Positions 15,696 to 23,959 of a stretch of DNA of 49,168 nucleotides are shown here, piece by piece. The notes beneath the pieces were generated by a model. The model had not been told where the DNA came from. It did not search any database and saw only the letters and a list, made by a program, of their open reading frames with translations. This DNA is from Nanobdellota archaeon (GTDB lineage Archaea; Nanoarchaeota; Nanoarchaeia; Parvarchaeales; Parvarchaeaceae), in assembly GCA_021852135.1 (NCBI GenBank), contig JAJZOB010000048.1, forward strand, positions 1-49,168, read 5' to 3'. Numbering within the stretch: the stretch's first letter is position 1; each line of letters opens with the position of its first letter. The position numbers and the translations under genes were made by a program.

Positions 15696-15770
15696 ATGTT
15701 TATAAGCTCTGAACCCGGATTTTATTTGGATAATCAGGGTGAGAAAATATTAGCAGGGGGCCTTGTTTAA
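15696..15770 (+). CDS. Possible 24-residue leader peptide
   Basis: ATG to TAA encoding 24 residues (MFISSEPGFYLDNQGEKILA, then GGLV). It ends 6 nt before the next gene, and a TATA-like element lies about 25 nt before its ATG. It could be an upstream ORF controlling 15777, or part of a broken gene. Confidence 0.25.
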   Translation: MFISSEPGFYLDNQGEKILAGGLV

Positions 15771-15776
15771 TCAAAT

Positions 15777-16565
15777 ATGGTTTCTGTTACTTGGTTAGAA
15801 GGCTTTGATCCTTCTTACATCTTCAAATCAAAACAAGATTTTAAAAATTGGCTCTTGTCTCATATAGACCTTACTTATCTACCAGCTTACCTTCCAGAAA
15901 GCAAGTTACAAGAGTTCATAAAAAAGGCGATTGACTATGGGTTCAGTAGGGTATGCATACCAATAACCGCTATTTCAAAAGCTAAAGAGGTTATAGGTCA
16001 GACAGATAAACTAGAGTTGATAACGTTTATCTCCTCTTTTCATGGTAACAGAAACACAATAGACGAAAAAAAGCAAGCATGCTCCTCTGCGATATCCCTT
16101 AAAACTAGCGAAATAGAATTTAGTCCCAATCTATCATTGTTAACAGACCATCCGGATTTGTTTAAGGAAGAGATCAACTTGTTATTAGATATGACAAAAC
16201 AGGCAAATAAGCAGTCAAAAGTCTACCTTGAAATAGATAAGTTACCAGATGACTTAATAGAAAATGCAATTAAATTGTCGCAGGAATGCTCGCCGGATTA
16301 CATCAGTATTTTTATAAGGTTACTGGAAGAGGAGACTTATGACGGCGAGAATCTGAACTTTTCGAAGGAATGGTTTGAAAAAATAGATAAGGCGCTTGGA
16401 AAAGACAAAAAAACAAATCTAAAAGTATATGGAAGGATAGACAACTTTAATAATCTTCTACCAATTCTTTACCTTGCAACAAAATATGGTTGGAACTTCG
16501 ATAATTTTAGGATAGGTACCGAATACGGGTTCGATATAATAGATGGTTTAGATACCTCACAGTAA
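15777..16565 (+). CDS. DeoC-like TIM-barrel protein lacking the Schiff-base lysine
   Basis: A 262-residue protein resembling deoxyribose-phosphate aldolase in layout: SHIDLTYL near residue 28 (family IDHTLL), YGFSRVCIP at ~54-62 (family YGFASVCV), ITFISSFHGNRNT at ~82 and SEIEFSPNLS at ~111 (family EIDMVINIG). The strand that should carry the catalytic lysine (family FVKTSTG) reads YISIFIRL around 175-182, with no lysine, and the general acid aspartate position is Glu. It has probably lost aldolase activity or does another reaction. I infer the fold from these motif matches only. Confidence 0.6.
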   Translation: MVSVTWLEGFDPSYIFKSKQDFKNWLLSHIDLTYLPAYLPESKLQEFIKKAIDYGFSRVCIPITAISKAKEVIGQTDKLELITFISSFHGNRNTIDEKKQACSSAISLKTSEIEFSPNLSLLTDHPDLFKEEINLLLDMTKQANKQSKVYLEIDKLPDDLIENAIKLSQECSPDYISIFIRLLEEETYDGENLNFSKEWFEKIDKALGKDKKTNLKVYGRIDNFNNLLPILYLATKYGWNFDNFRIGTEYGFDIIDGLDTSQ

Positions 16566-16595
16566 AATATTTTATAATTTGGAATGAAGCCCGAG

Positions 16596-17753
16596 TTACA
16601 CTTTCCTTTTCAATTTTTCAATTTCTTTTTTTGCCTTTTGGTCGTTTTCTATTTGCAAACAGGTATCAACCGCCGCAATTACCGTTTTTCTTAGCTGTTT
16701 CAATGAATCAGTACTCCCCGCTAATTCTCTAAACCTATCTGAATGGCCTGCTACGCTTTTCGGGGCTATCTTAAAATCAATGTGCCCTGTGGGAACGGCC
16801 TTGCTGACGTTAGCTTCATCTGTTGCTCCTATCTGCTGGTCACTTTTCTCGTAAAGCTTAACGGCATTTACTTCCTGCTTTTTTAATTTATTATACAATA
16901 TTTCGTCTATTACCACAGCATTTTTATACTCTTCGTATACAGGGGCCATTTGCTTGACAGTAACCTTTGTTTTATAAGCTTTTCCTATCCCTGTAGCTAT
17001 CTTTTTTATTCTGTTATAAGCATGTATCAAGTAACTGGTTTTAGTGCTTCTTAAGTCTATTTCAAGTATGCTTCTATCTGGTATGATATTAGAAGCCATC
17101 CCTCCTTGTTTTATATACATTCCAACTAATACATGCATGTATTTGTTGAAAGATGCAGTAGCATTTCTTATGCTTAAGTAAGTTGCAATAAGCGCATCAA
17201 GTGCATTTATCCCTTTCTCAGCTTCTTCCAAATGGCTGGCTTTACCTTCAAAAATAATTTCAGCAGTTATATCTGCAGGTGACTGGCAACCGACACTCCA
17301 CTGTGAATCCGGATGTACTCCTATAACAAAATCAATATCTTTAAACGCTCCAGCTTTAACAAGCTTGTCTTTGCTTCCGGAATATTCTCCTATACCCTCT
17401 TCAGAAGGAGTACCGATTACTACTATTCTTCCTTTGTAACCTTTTTCTTTTAGTTTTATAGCAGTTCCAACTGCCCAAGCAGCTATAAGATTATGCCCGC
17501 AAGAATGCCCATTTGGCAAGGCATCTTCCTCACACAATAAGCCAACAGCCGGCTTTCCACTGCCGTATTCTGCTCTGAACGCTGTTTTCATCCCTTTATA
17601 CGGCTTCTTTATTTTAAAGCCATTTTTCTTTAGAAAGTTAGAAAGTAAAGCGGATGTTTTGAACTCTTTGCTGCCTATCTCTGCGAGATTAAATACTCTT
17701 TTAGAAATTTTATATATATCGTTAAATTTTCCGTAGTCATTGCTTGTGTTCAT
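16596..17753 (-). CDS. M20-family metal-dependent amidohydrolase
   Basis: A 385-residue M20 (AbgB/M20D-like) amidase or aminoacylase. The metal-site motif NGHSCGHN covers residues 81-88, following a CEEDALP stretch. The catalytic glutamate pair is TPSEEG (E118-E119), a further ligand is H147 (GVHPD), and a late histidine lies in VAGHSD. The dimerisation (lid) domain sits in the middle (~185-300). Such enzymes hydrolyse N-acyl amino acids or dipeptides in the cytoplasm. The start at 17753 faces the plus-strand gene at 17823, leaving a 69-nt bidirectional promoter region. Confidence 0.88.
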   Translation of the reverse strand: MNTSNDYGKFNDIYKISKRVFNLAEIGSKEFKTSALLSNFLKKNGFKIKKPYKGMKTAFRAEYGSGKPAVGLLCEEDALPNGHSCGHNLIAAWAVGTAIKLKEKGYKGRIVVIGTPSEEGIGEYSGSKDKLVKAGAFKDIDFVIGVHPDSQWSVGCQSPADITAEIIFEGKASHLEEAEKGINALDALIATYLSIRNATASFNKYMHVLVGMYIKQGGMASNIIPDRSILEIDLRSTKTSYLIHAYNRIKKIATGIGKAYKTKVTVKQMAPVYEEYKNAVVIDEILYNKLKKQEVNAVKLYEKSDQQIGATDEANVSKAVPTGHIDFKIAPKSVAGHSDRFRELAGSTDSLKQLRKTVIAAVDTCLQIENDQKAKKEIEKLKRKV

Positions 17754-17822
17754 ATAAACTTGTATACTTGTGTAATTTAACGGTTTCCTTAAGTTTTTAT
17801 ACTTCCGAATGTTCTATAAATT

Positions 17823-18575
17823 ATGGGATTACTAAAAATCGTATTTTACGTAATAATCGCAATAATTGTGTTTTCGTTAATCTCTACTTATATAATAAAT
17901 ATAAATGCGCCAGAAGTTGCAGGCCTGATTGGCCAGTCTATTACCTCTTTTTTCAAGGGGGCTAACTCCAATAATACAATGGTTTCAAATGGAGTTAATT
18001 TTTCTTATCCAGGAAACTGGCTTATTTTCTCTCCGTCCGTTGTAAACGGGGTACCAATTCTTTCACAGAATACCAGCATTTCCAAAGGAATATCAAACGA
18101 ACTTACAAATTCTTCTGTGTCAATAATACTGCCCAATTCGTATATCTCTAGTATTATCGGCGATATACCCAGCATGATATCCGGAGCATTATCCAAGAAC
18201 CTGAGTCTTGCAAGTATTAGTAAGTTGATAAAAAACGTCAATTTAGTATTAGTGACTGATTTTAATGTGCCAGCTAATTTTTCAAATACTACGAACATAA
18301 ATGAAGTAAAGGGTTTTCTAAGTTCTTTCAAAATAAGCACGTTAAATTATTCAAATATTAATTTATCCGGCAAACAAGGGGTTGTAATAACCGACAAGAA
18401 TGTCAAAATACCCCAGATTGATAACATATCTTTCAAATATGTTAAAGTTGCCATAGCGGTTACTGGCAAAACAGTTTGCATGGTTTTTGGGTTAGCTTCA
18501 CAAAATAGTTCAATAAGCACTGTCAACATGGCCTTTAGCAGAGTAGTAGAAAGCATAAGGTGTAGAGAGCAGTAA
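17823..18575 (+). CDS. Membrane-anchored extracellular protein, PsbP-like
   Basis: A 250-residue protein with one N-terminal membrane anchor (residues ~5-27) and an extracellular domain rich in Asn and Ser with many sequons. The segment NGVNFSYPGNWLIFSP (~58-73) and the later GKQGVVITD and KTVCMVFGL strands resemble PsbP/Mog1-like domains of archaeal surface proteins. Function unknown. Two cysteines (CMVF and the C-terminal RC) could form a disulfide. Single gene. Confidence 0.6.
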   Translation: MGLLKIVFYVIIAIIVFSLISTYIININAPEVAGLIGQSITSFFKGANSNNTMVSNGVNFSYPGNWLIFSPSVVNGVPILSQNTSISKGISNELTNSSVSIILPNSYISSIIGDIPSMISGALSKNLSLASISKLIKNVNLVLVTDFNVPANFSNTTNINEVKGFLSSFKISTLNYSNINLSGKQGVVITDKNVKIPQIDNISFKYVKVAIAVTGKTVCMVFGLASQNSSISTVNMAFSRVVESIRCREQ

Positions 18576-18617
18576 TAAACCAGTATTGCATAATTTACAA
18601 ATTTAATTTTAAAAGTT

Positions 18618-18689
18618 TGGAGCTAGAGGGATTTGCACCCTCACCGTCACGAGCTTCAGTCGTGTGCCCTCCTGTTGGGCGATAGCTCC
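18618..18689 (-). tRNA. tRNA-Phe (GAA)
   Basis: A complete cloverleaf on the minus strand: 7-bp acceptor GGAGCTA/TAGCTCC with discriminator A, D stem GCCC/GGGC, anticodon stem CACGA/TCGTG with loop CTGAAGC (anticodon GAA), and T stem GAGGG/CCCTC. CCA is not encoded. There is no intron. The T loop reads TGCAAAT, so the normally invariant U55 is G, which would face G18 of the D loop. Confidence 0.92.
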
Positions 18690-18726
18690 AAGATTATGAT
18701 TGCTTGATTAATATTAATAATTATAC

Positions 18727-19761
18727 TCACTCGAATGAAAATTTGCACACTTCATTATTGATAGCAGAGCACTCCTTTTCATTTAATTTTAGCATAGTCC
18801 CAGTTATCTTGTAGGAAAGTCCGGAAAGCACACTTCCTAGAAGAAAACACCTCTTTTCTATTGCGTCATCCACATGCAGTGCATTAAATGAATTATATAC
18901 GTCTACCTCTAAAAAATATCCCAAGTCTGTTTTTAATGTCTTTATCTTTCCGAATCCACTTAGAATAGAAATTATGCTCAAGTCATTCAAACCGTACTTT
19001 TCCTTTATAATCTGCAGGTTATACTGTTGGTATAACTTTGCTAGCTCTTTTCCTGCTTGGTTTTCTATTCCATATACCCCTTGTCCGATTATCTTTCTTA
19101 ATTTACTAAAAAGATAAGGAAAGTAAACAACAGGCATTATTTCGGAAGGGATTGAATTTACAAAAATGTCTGTCTCATCTGTGGTTATCTCTACTGCCCT
19201 TAAATTTTGGTTTTTTTCATCGAATATCTGAGAAGGTATATAAGAATATTCTCCCTTTTCATCCTTTACATCTATATTGAAGTAATCCATATCTGAATCA
19301 CCAGTGCTTCTGCACTTCTCTTCAGTAACCTCAACATCTCTGTTTGTTATTATTCTGTAGATTCCGGTTAGTATACCTATGCTGTTAAAGCAGTAAGGGG
19401 AATTTGATATTAAATTCAAAAACGAATTTGCACTGCCGTCTATGCTTATCTTGTAAACATTTAAGTCACTGGACACCTTATTTATGCGTCCCAACCCCAT
19501 TCCTTTGAAAAGGTCGAATATTTCTATTTCTGTTCTTTCTTCTCCCCTTATCTTTAATGACTTTCTTTTTATTAAATCTTGGAGAAAAGAATAAAAAACT
19601 GTAGATGAAACCTCTTGGAATATGCTTTTAGTTGCAAGCCCAAGTATCATATTAACGGAGTTTTGCAACGATTCTAGGCTACCTTTTGGCAAAACCAGTA
19701 CACGAATCTTGTTTAATAGATAAATGCCTCTTTCATCATCATACTCTAGCTTTATTTCCAT
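18727..19761 (-). CDS. Protein with tandem V4R-like C-terminal motifs
   Basis: A 344-residue soluble protein. Two similar segments, ending VEVTEEKCRSTGDSDMDYFNI (~144-164) and LNEKECSAINNEVCKFSFE (C-terminus), match the E-x-x-C...C-x-F close of V4R (4-vinyl reductase-like) ligand-binding domains. The first copy has only one cysteine and looks degenerate. V4R domains bind small hydrophobic ligands or metals in regulators. There is no HTH, so its role is unknown. It lies next to tRNA-Phe on the same strand. Confidence 0.6.
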   Translation of the reverse strand: MEIKLEYDDERGIYLLNKIRVLVLPKGSLESLQNSVNMILGLATKSIFQEVSSTVFYSFLQDLIKRKSLKIRGEERTEIEIFDLFKGMGLGRINKVSSDLNVYKISIDGSANSFLNLISNSPYCFNSIGILTGIYRIITNRDVEVTEEKCRSTGDSDMDYFNIDVKDEKGEYSYIPSQIFDEKNQNLRAVEITTDETDIFVNSIPSEIMPVVYFPYLFSKLRKIIGQGVYGIENQAGKELAKLYQQYNLQIIKEKYGLNDLSIISILSGFGKIKTLKTDLGYFLEVDVYNSFNALHVDDAIEKRCFLLGSVLSGLSYKITGTMLKLNEKECSAINNEVCKFSFE

Positions 19762-19811
19762 ATACTAGATAAATTAGCAAAATTTATATGCTTTTAAATA
19801 TTGTACTTAAG

Positions 19812-20600
19812 ATGGATAGTTTGAAGTTTAAGCTTAAAACAATAATTTACATGTTTGTGACTCTACTGGCAGTAATAATTGTGGTTGTTTTGTATCTGCT
19901 CTTCTTTGTGAATGGTTCTGCAACAAAGAGCGTCGGAAATAATTGGTTTAGTATAAATGGCGCTTCTCCAATAATCAATAACGGCAAATTATGGGTAAAT
20001 TTTGCAGGCATTGAAGGCTGCGAGTACTGCGCTATAGAAAGATATGCATTTTTCGCTGCACTAAGTAACTTTGGTAATTGGACGTATTATGGAAATACGG
20101 TAACTTTAAACACCTTACCAGTAACAAACTATTCACAACTTCCACAAACAGATACTCTCTTTTATCATGCATATGAAGGCGATTGGACAATAAATTTTCT
20201 TAATCCACATTTGGTTTACACTTCTAAATACGTTAACTTTACTTCAGAAGAGCTTTATAATGACGAGTACCCCGATCCTTCTCCCTTGCAAGTCTTTACG
20301 CCTTTTGAAAACAAGTACGCAACAAAATATGACCCGCAAGGGGCAGTTCCTTTTTCGCTTATAGGCGGAAATTTCTTCGAGATTGGAGCAGGATCTAGCC
20401 TAGTAAGCAATGGAGTTCCTATAATATTCGCTGCCAATGGGACTGGATACCTGCCAACTTATATAATAAACCAATTCAATACTACTGGCTCTGCAATAAG
20501 CAAAGGAATAACAAAGGAAGCCGGTTACATAACTGCAATGATATGCAAAGACATAAACAATGCTGCGCCAGTTTGTTCCTCCCCATTGCCGTCAGTCTGA
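19812..20600 (+). CDS. DUF929 thioredoxin-like membrane-anchored protein
   Basis: A membrane-anchored extracellular protein of about 262 residues in the archaeal DUF929 family, which is known mainly from acidophiles. After an N-terminal helix (IIYMFVTLLAVIIVVVLYLL) comes GKLWVNFAGIEGCEYCAIERYAF with a CxxC (CEYC) in thioredoxin position. An AVPFSLIGGNFFEIGAG segment gives the cis-Pro-like loop region. It could be an extracytoplasmic disulfide oxidoreductase. A frame-compatible ATG lies at 19788, but a TATA-like TTTATATG about 25 nt before 19812 favours the shorter form. Confidence 0.8.
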   Translation: MDSLKFKLKTIIYMFVTLLAVIIVVVLYLLFFVNGSATKSVGNNWFSINGASPIINNGKLWVNFAGIEGCEYCAIERYAFFAALSNFGNWTYYGNTVTLNTLPVTNYSQLPQTDTLFYHAYEGDWTINFLNPHLVYTSKYVNFTSEELYNDEYPDPSPLQVFTPFENKYATKYDPQGAVPFSLIGGNFFEIGAGSSLVSNGVPIIFAANGTGYLPTYIINQFNTTGSAISKGITKEAGYITAMICKDINNAAPVCSSPLPSV

Positions 20601-20662
20601 TTCTTAACCTTTATGCTTAGATAGTCGAAATATTTATATATAATTAACTTTTTTTATATAAA

Positions 20663-21229
20663 ATGGCATTAGCGCCCGTAGCATTCGCTATTTCCGCCTT
20701 TTCTGTTGCAGCTATAATCTCCGGTATCAATTTAAAAGGGTCAAGCAAAGACAAGACAACTGCAAAAACCCTTGGCGTAATAGTTACTTTGGCAGGCCTC
20801 GCAATATTCATATCTTCCTTACTTCTTATAATAACAACGCCTTATGGAACAGTTTATCCCGCGGCAAATGTAGAATTGATGTTTTCCCTTCTTATGCTTA
20901 TATTTTCATTTGTATGGATAACTTTTGGGATGACTCTTTTGTATAACTGGGACATGAAGTTTATAGGAGACATGACTATGGTACTTTTTGTCTTTAATAT
21001 AATTGCGATAATCGCTTTGTTCTTCTGGAATTCAGGCTATGCCATTTATAGCATTGTAGATTTCATAATAGTTGAAATAACCTTAATCTCCTACTTATTT
21101 GATGAAGTAGGCTTCTTTGCGCTCACTCATGGCAAGATGAAAGCAGGTCTGCAATCTGGTTTTCTTATTGCATCCGGTGTTCTTTCAATATTGCTAGCGG
21201 TGACTGCAAGCGGGATAATTCCTTTGTAG
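20663..21229 (+). CDS. Six-helix membrane protein, possibly acetate-transporter-like
   Basis: A 188-residue integral membrane protein with about six hydrophobic helices and short loops. Size and layout recall the GPR1/FUN34/YaaH (succinate-acetate) or UreI-like channel families, but I do not see the NPAP motif of the former. Function uncertain. The gene after it has its own strong ribosome binding site, and the 21-nt gap suggests co-transcription. Confidence 0.6.
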   Translation: MALAPVAFAISAFSVAAIISGINLKGSSKDKTTAKTLGVIVTLAGLAIFISSLLLIITTPYGTVYPAANVELMFSLLMLIFSFVWITFGMTLLYNWDMKFIGDMTMVLFVFNIIAIIALFFWNSGYAIYSIVDFIIVEITLISYLFDEVGFFALTHGKMKAGLQSGFLIASGVLSILLAVTASGIIPL

Positions 21230-21237
21230 ACAATATT

Positions 21238-21244
21238 GGAGGTG
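21238..21244 (+). promoter_or_regulatory. Strong Shine-Dalgarno site
   Basis: GGAGGTG, 6 nt before the ATG at 21251. It marks an internal operon gene in a genome where operon-leading genes are often leaderless. Confidence 0.6.
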
Positions 21245-21250
21245 TTTTGA

Positions 21251-21904
21251 ATGGTTAGTGTTAAATGGTTAGGTCATGCCGCGTGGTTGGTAAATTTCAA
21301 GGATACTACAGCAATAATCGACCCATTTCTTACGAATAATCCAAAAGCGGCGATGAAGGCACAAGATATAAAGGTAGATATGGTTTTTGTTACCCATAAC
21401 CATTTTGATCATTTGGGGGATGCGTTCGATATCGCAAAAAGAAACAATGCCAAATTGGTAGGCAAGTTTGAACTTTCTTTAGATGCTCAGAAAGCAGGGA
21501 TTCCCGAGGCAAATGCCATAGGCATGAATATAGGCAGCATTACAAAATTAGGTTCATTAGAAATTGCAATGGTTCCCGCAATACACAGCGGTAATGAAGG
21601 GGGGTTTATCCTACGCGGGGATGGAAAGACCATATATCATGCTGGGGATACTGCTTTGTTTAGTGACATGCAACTTATAAAGAAACTCTATAAACCAGAT
21701 GTTGCTATGCTTCCAATAGGGGGATTTTTCACAATGGGGCCCAAAGAGGCTGCAATTGCTGCCAAGTACATAGGAGCAAAAATAGTCTTCCCAATGCATT
21801 ACAATACTTTTCCTCCGATAGTGCAGGATCCAAACAAATTTGCAAAGATGGTAAAGAGCTCAAAGGTAATAGTGTTAGAGCCCGGGCAGGAAAAGACCGT
21901 TTAA
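21251..21904 (+). CDS. UPF0173 metallo-beta-lactamase-fold hydrolase
   Basis: A 217-residue MBL-fold enzyme of the UPF0173 family. VTHNHFDHLGD (~48-58) is the HxHxDH metal motif with Asn at one spacer position. Further ligands are the H in AIHSG (~118), the D in HAGDTALF (~138) and the H in PMHYNTF (~192). The KWLGHAAWLV start is typical. The substrate is unknown. Confidence 0.92.
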   Translation: MVSVKWLGHAAWLVNFKDTTAIIDPFLTNNPKAAMKAQDIKVDMVFVTHNHFDHLGDAFDIAKRNNAKLVGKFELSLDAQKAGIPEANAIGMNIGSITKLGSLEIAMVPAIHSGNEGGFILRGDGKTIYHAGDTALFSDMQLIKKLYKPDVAMLPIGGFFTMGPKEAAIAAKYIGAKIVFPMHYNTFPPIVQDPNKFAKMVKSSKVIVLEPGQEKTV

Positions 21905-21923
21905 AGCTTACATAGAAGAAGGA

Positions 21924-21954
21924 TTAATGCTTAAATCACTTATTTAAGCATTAA
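21924..21954. repeat. Perfect 13-bp inverted repeat overlapping a promoter
   Basis: Arms TTAATGCTTAAAT (21924-21936) and ATTTAAGCATTAA (21942-21954) are exact reverse complements around a 5-nt spacer. The arms contain the TTAAAT/ATTTAA element usable as TATA for the ATG at 21970. It could be an operator or a terminator hairpin for 21251. Confidence 0.7.
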
Positions 21955-21969
21955 ATCATATAAAATAAA

Positions 21970-22608
21970 ATGGACAACAACGAGACCGGTTATTTTAGGT
22001 CATCATTGTCAAAGCTTATAATCGATTCTAATTTTAAGGGCCAAAGTAGTAGTGATCTTGAAAAAAAGGTTCTTAGCGCAGTGTCAGATTTTGAATTAAT
22101 GATAGGACAAACTAAGTTTGAGAAACTTGCAAATATATATAAGGAGAATAGTGATTTTTTCACTCATGCCTTTTCATCTTATCTTTATTTCGTTACAAAG
22201 GAAATGAATAAATACCGAAGGCATGACGGAGATGAAGATAGGTATAAATTAGTGCTATCGCAGGCTTCGCTTAAAATGCTGGAAAGAGAGCTTGGACGCA
22301 GAGGATATGACAGCAATCTTCCAATAAAATCGCTTGATTACTCCCAAAAACATGGAAAAAGATACTTGTATAAGACAGCATTGAAGGGCCTTGAAAATGA
22401 GGGGTTTGTGCAGAAAGTAAGGGTTGGACCTTATGCAGCACTTTTGTCTCTAGATATTTTGGGGTTTATACCTTTAATAAAAGAAGGACTTAGGACCCCA
22501 AGTATTTATGCGGCCGAGCTGGTAGGTATAACAGATATTTTTCTTGCAATAAGCGGCGGTTTGCTTGCATATTTAATAGGTTATGAAAATGGCAAGTGGC
22601 GTAAATAG
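21970..22608 (+). CDS. Hypothetical protein with C-terminal membrane segments
   Basis: A 212-residue protein with a soluble helical first ~150 residues (a basic stretch HGKRYLYKTALKGLENEGFV resembles the recognition and wing part of a winged-helix domain) and hydrophobic segments near the C-terminus (LSLDILGFIPLI and AAELVGITDIFLAISGGLLAYL). A membrane-tied regulator is possible; I do not recognise the family. Confidence 0.55.
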   Translation: MDNNETGYFRSSLSKLIIDSNFKGQSSSDLEKKVLSAVSDFELMIGQTKFEKLANIYKENSDFFTHAFSSYLYFVTKEMNKYRRHDGDEDRYKLVLSQASLKMLERELGRRGYDSNLPIKSLDYSQKHGKRYLYKTALKGLENEGFVQKVRVGPYAALLSLDILGFIPLIKEGLRTPSIYAAELVGITDIFLAISGGLLAYLIGYENGKWRK

Positions 22609-22675
22609 TCAGACAAATTGCAAAGTAATGCGAATTCTTTAAAACTATTAATATTCCTTTTATTCATTAAGTTTC

Positions 22676-23920
22676 ATGAAACCCTATAATAAATACCGGC
22701 TTGATAACGGGCTGGAAGTTATACTAAGTCCGAATGACCACCTGCACAGCGCTTCAATAGCCGTTGGTCTTAATTATGGCATGTTATATGAAAGTAATAG
22801 CACGACAGGGGTTTCACACCTTATAGAGCACATGCTTTTTGAAGGCACAGAAAAATTTGACAAGAAAAAATTAAAGGATTTTCTAGATAACCAAACAGTA
22901 TACTGGAATGGCGAGACAGAGGGAGAGCTGACCTCATTTAAGTTCAAACTATTAAGTTTATCAAAACCACAATATGTGTTTGATATTATCTCAAGTATGC
23001 TTTTCAATTCGGTTTTTCCCGAAGACAACTTAACAAAGGAAAAAAATGCGGTAGCAAATGAAGTACAAAGCAATTTTGGAGCAGAATTCTCTCTGGAAGG
23101 AGCAATTCCAAGGGCGTATCTTTTAAGGAAGCCGGCAACGACTTTTTTTGGTGGAGATCCAAAGAAAATTGAAGAGTTATCTAAAGACACAATACTAGAT
23201 TTATACTCAAAATACTACTCCCCAAGGAATGTAGTTATGGCAATAGCTGGAAATTTCGATCATAAAAAAGTCATTGAAAGCATAGATAATGCATTTAGCG
23301 GTGTAAAAAAAGGAACCGTCATACCCGAGTTAAAGGCTTATACTGGCATAACCAAATACAAAAGTGTGTACATGAGAAGTTTTAATCCTTACCCTGGTCA
23401 GTCTTCCATAGTATTTGGAATGAAAATTCCTGGTGCAGAAGAACTTTACAAAAAATCGGAAAGAGGAAGGGCAAGCTTAGATTATATACATAATATTTTG
23501 GCAAATAGGTTGATGGAAAGTCTGCGCGATAAAGCAGGATTGGTATATTTAGCAGATTCGGATATAGACATAAGCAGGCATACAGGCTATCTAGTAGTAT
23601 ATGCTAAGACAAAAAGCAAGGATTTGGAAGAGAGTAAGAGGCTAATCTTTAGCGAGATAGAAAAGATAATAAACGGAGATGTTGCTGACAAAAACGCAAA
23701 TAAATCTAATATAAGCTTAAAAGCAAGTCTTGCCGATACGTTTGATTCAACACTAGATCATTCTACAGAAATGTTAACTTCTTATTTGAAATACGGAAAG
23801 GATATAAACCAATTATATAAGGAGGCAATAACCCTCACTCTAGATGACGTAAGGGCGGCTGCTTCCAATTATCTAAAAACAGAAGGCCAAGATGATTCTA
23901 TCCTTGTAATCTCGAGTTAA
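22676..23920 (+). CDS. M16-family metallopeptidase
   Basis: A 414-residue pitrilysin/processing-peptidase-like protease. The inverted zinc motif HLIEH is at 48-52 (H48, E51, H52), with E129 (NAVANEVQ) about 77 residues later as third zinc ligand. The second M16 domain is present (~185-414) and includes MESLRDKAGLVYLADS, matching the family's R-Y-containing loop. The single 414-residue chain suggests dimerisation to form the closed chamber. It likely degrades peptides in the cytoplasm. Confidence 0.92.
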   Translation: MKPYNKYRLDNGLEVILSPNDHLHSASIAVGLNYGMLYESNSTTGVSHLIEHMLFEGTEKFDKKKLKDFLDNQTVYWNGETEGELTSFKFKLLSLSKPQYVFDIISSMLFNSVFPEDNLTKEKNAVANEVQSNFGAEFSLEGAIPRAYLLRKPATTFFGGDPKKIEELSKDTILDLYSKYYSPRNVVMAIAGNFDHKKVIESIDNAFSGVKKGTVIPELKAYTGITKYKSVYMRSFNPYPGQSSIVFGMKIPGAEELYKKSERGRASLDYIHNILANRLMESLRDKAGLVYLADSDIDISRHTGYLVVYAKTKSKDLEESKRLIFSEIEKIINGDVADKNANKSNISLKASLADTFDSTLDHSTEMLTSYLKYGKDINQLYKEAITLTLDDVRAAASNYLKTEGQDDSILVISS

Positions 23921-23959
23921 TTTAAAACATATTTAAATAATAAATTCACTAAAATAAGG

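Larger units (their letters stand above)
15456..15776 (+). other. Intergenic region with two small ORFs
   Basis: About 320 nt without a clear gene. Two short plus-strand ORFs stand out (15596-15691 and 15696-15770, listed separately). A TATA-like CTATAAATTATAC at 15665-15677 lies about 25 nt before the second. I see nothing else certain; a leader RNA is possible. Confidence 0.4.
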
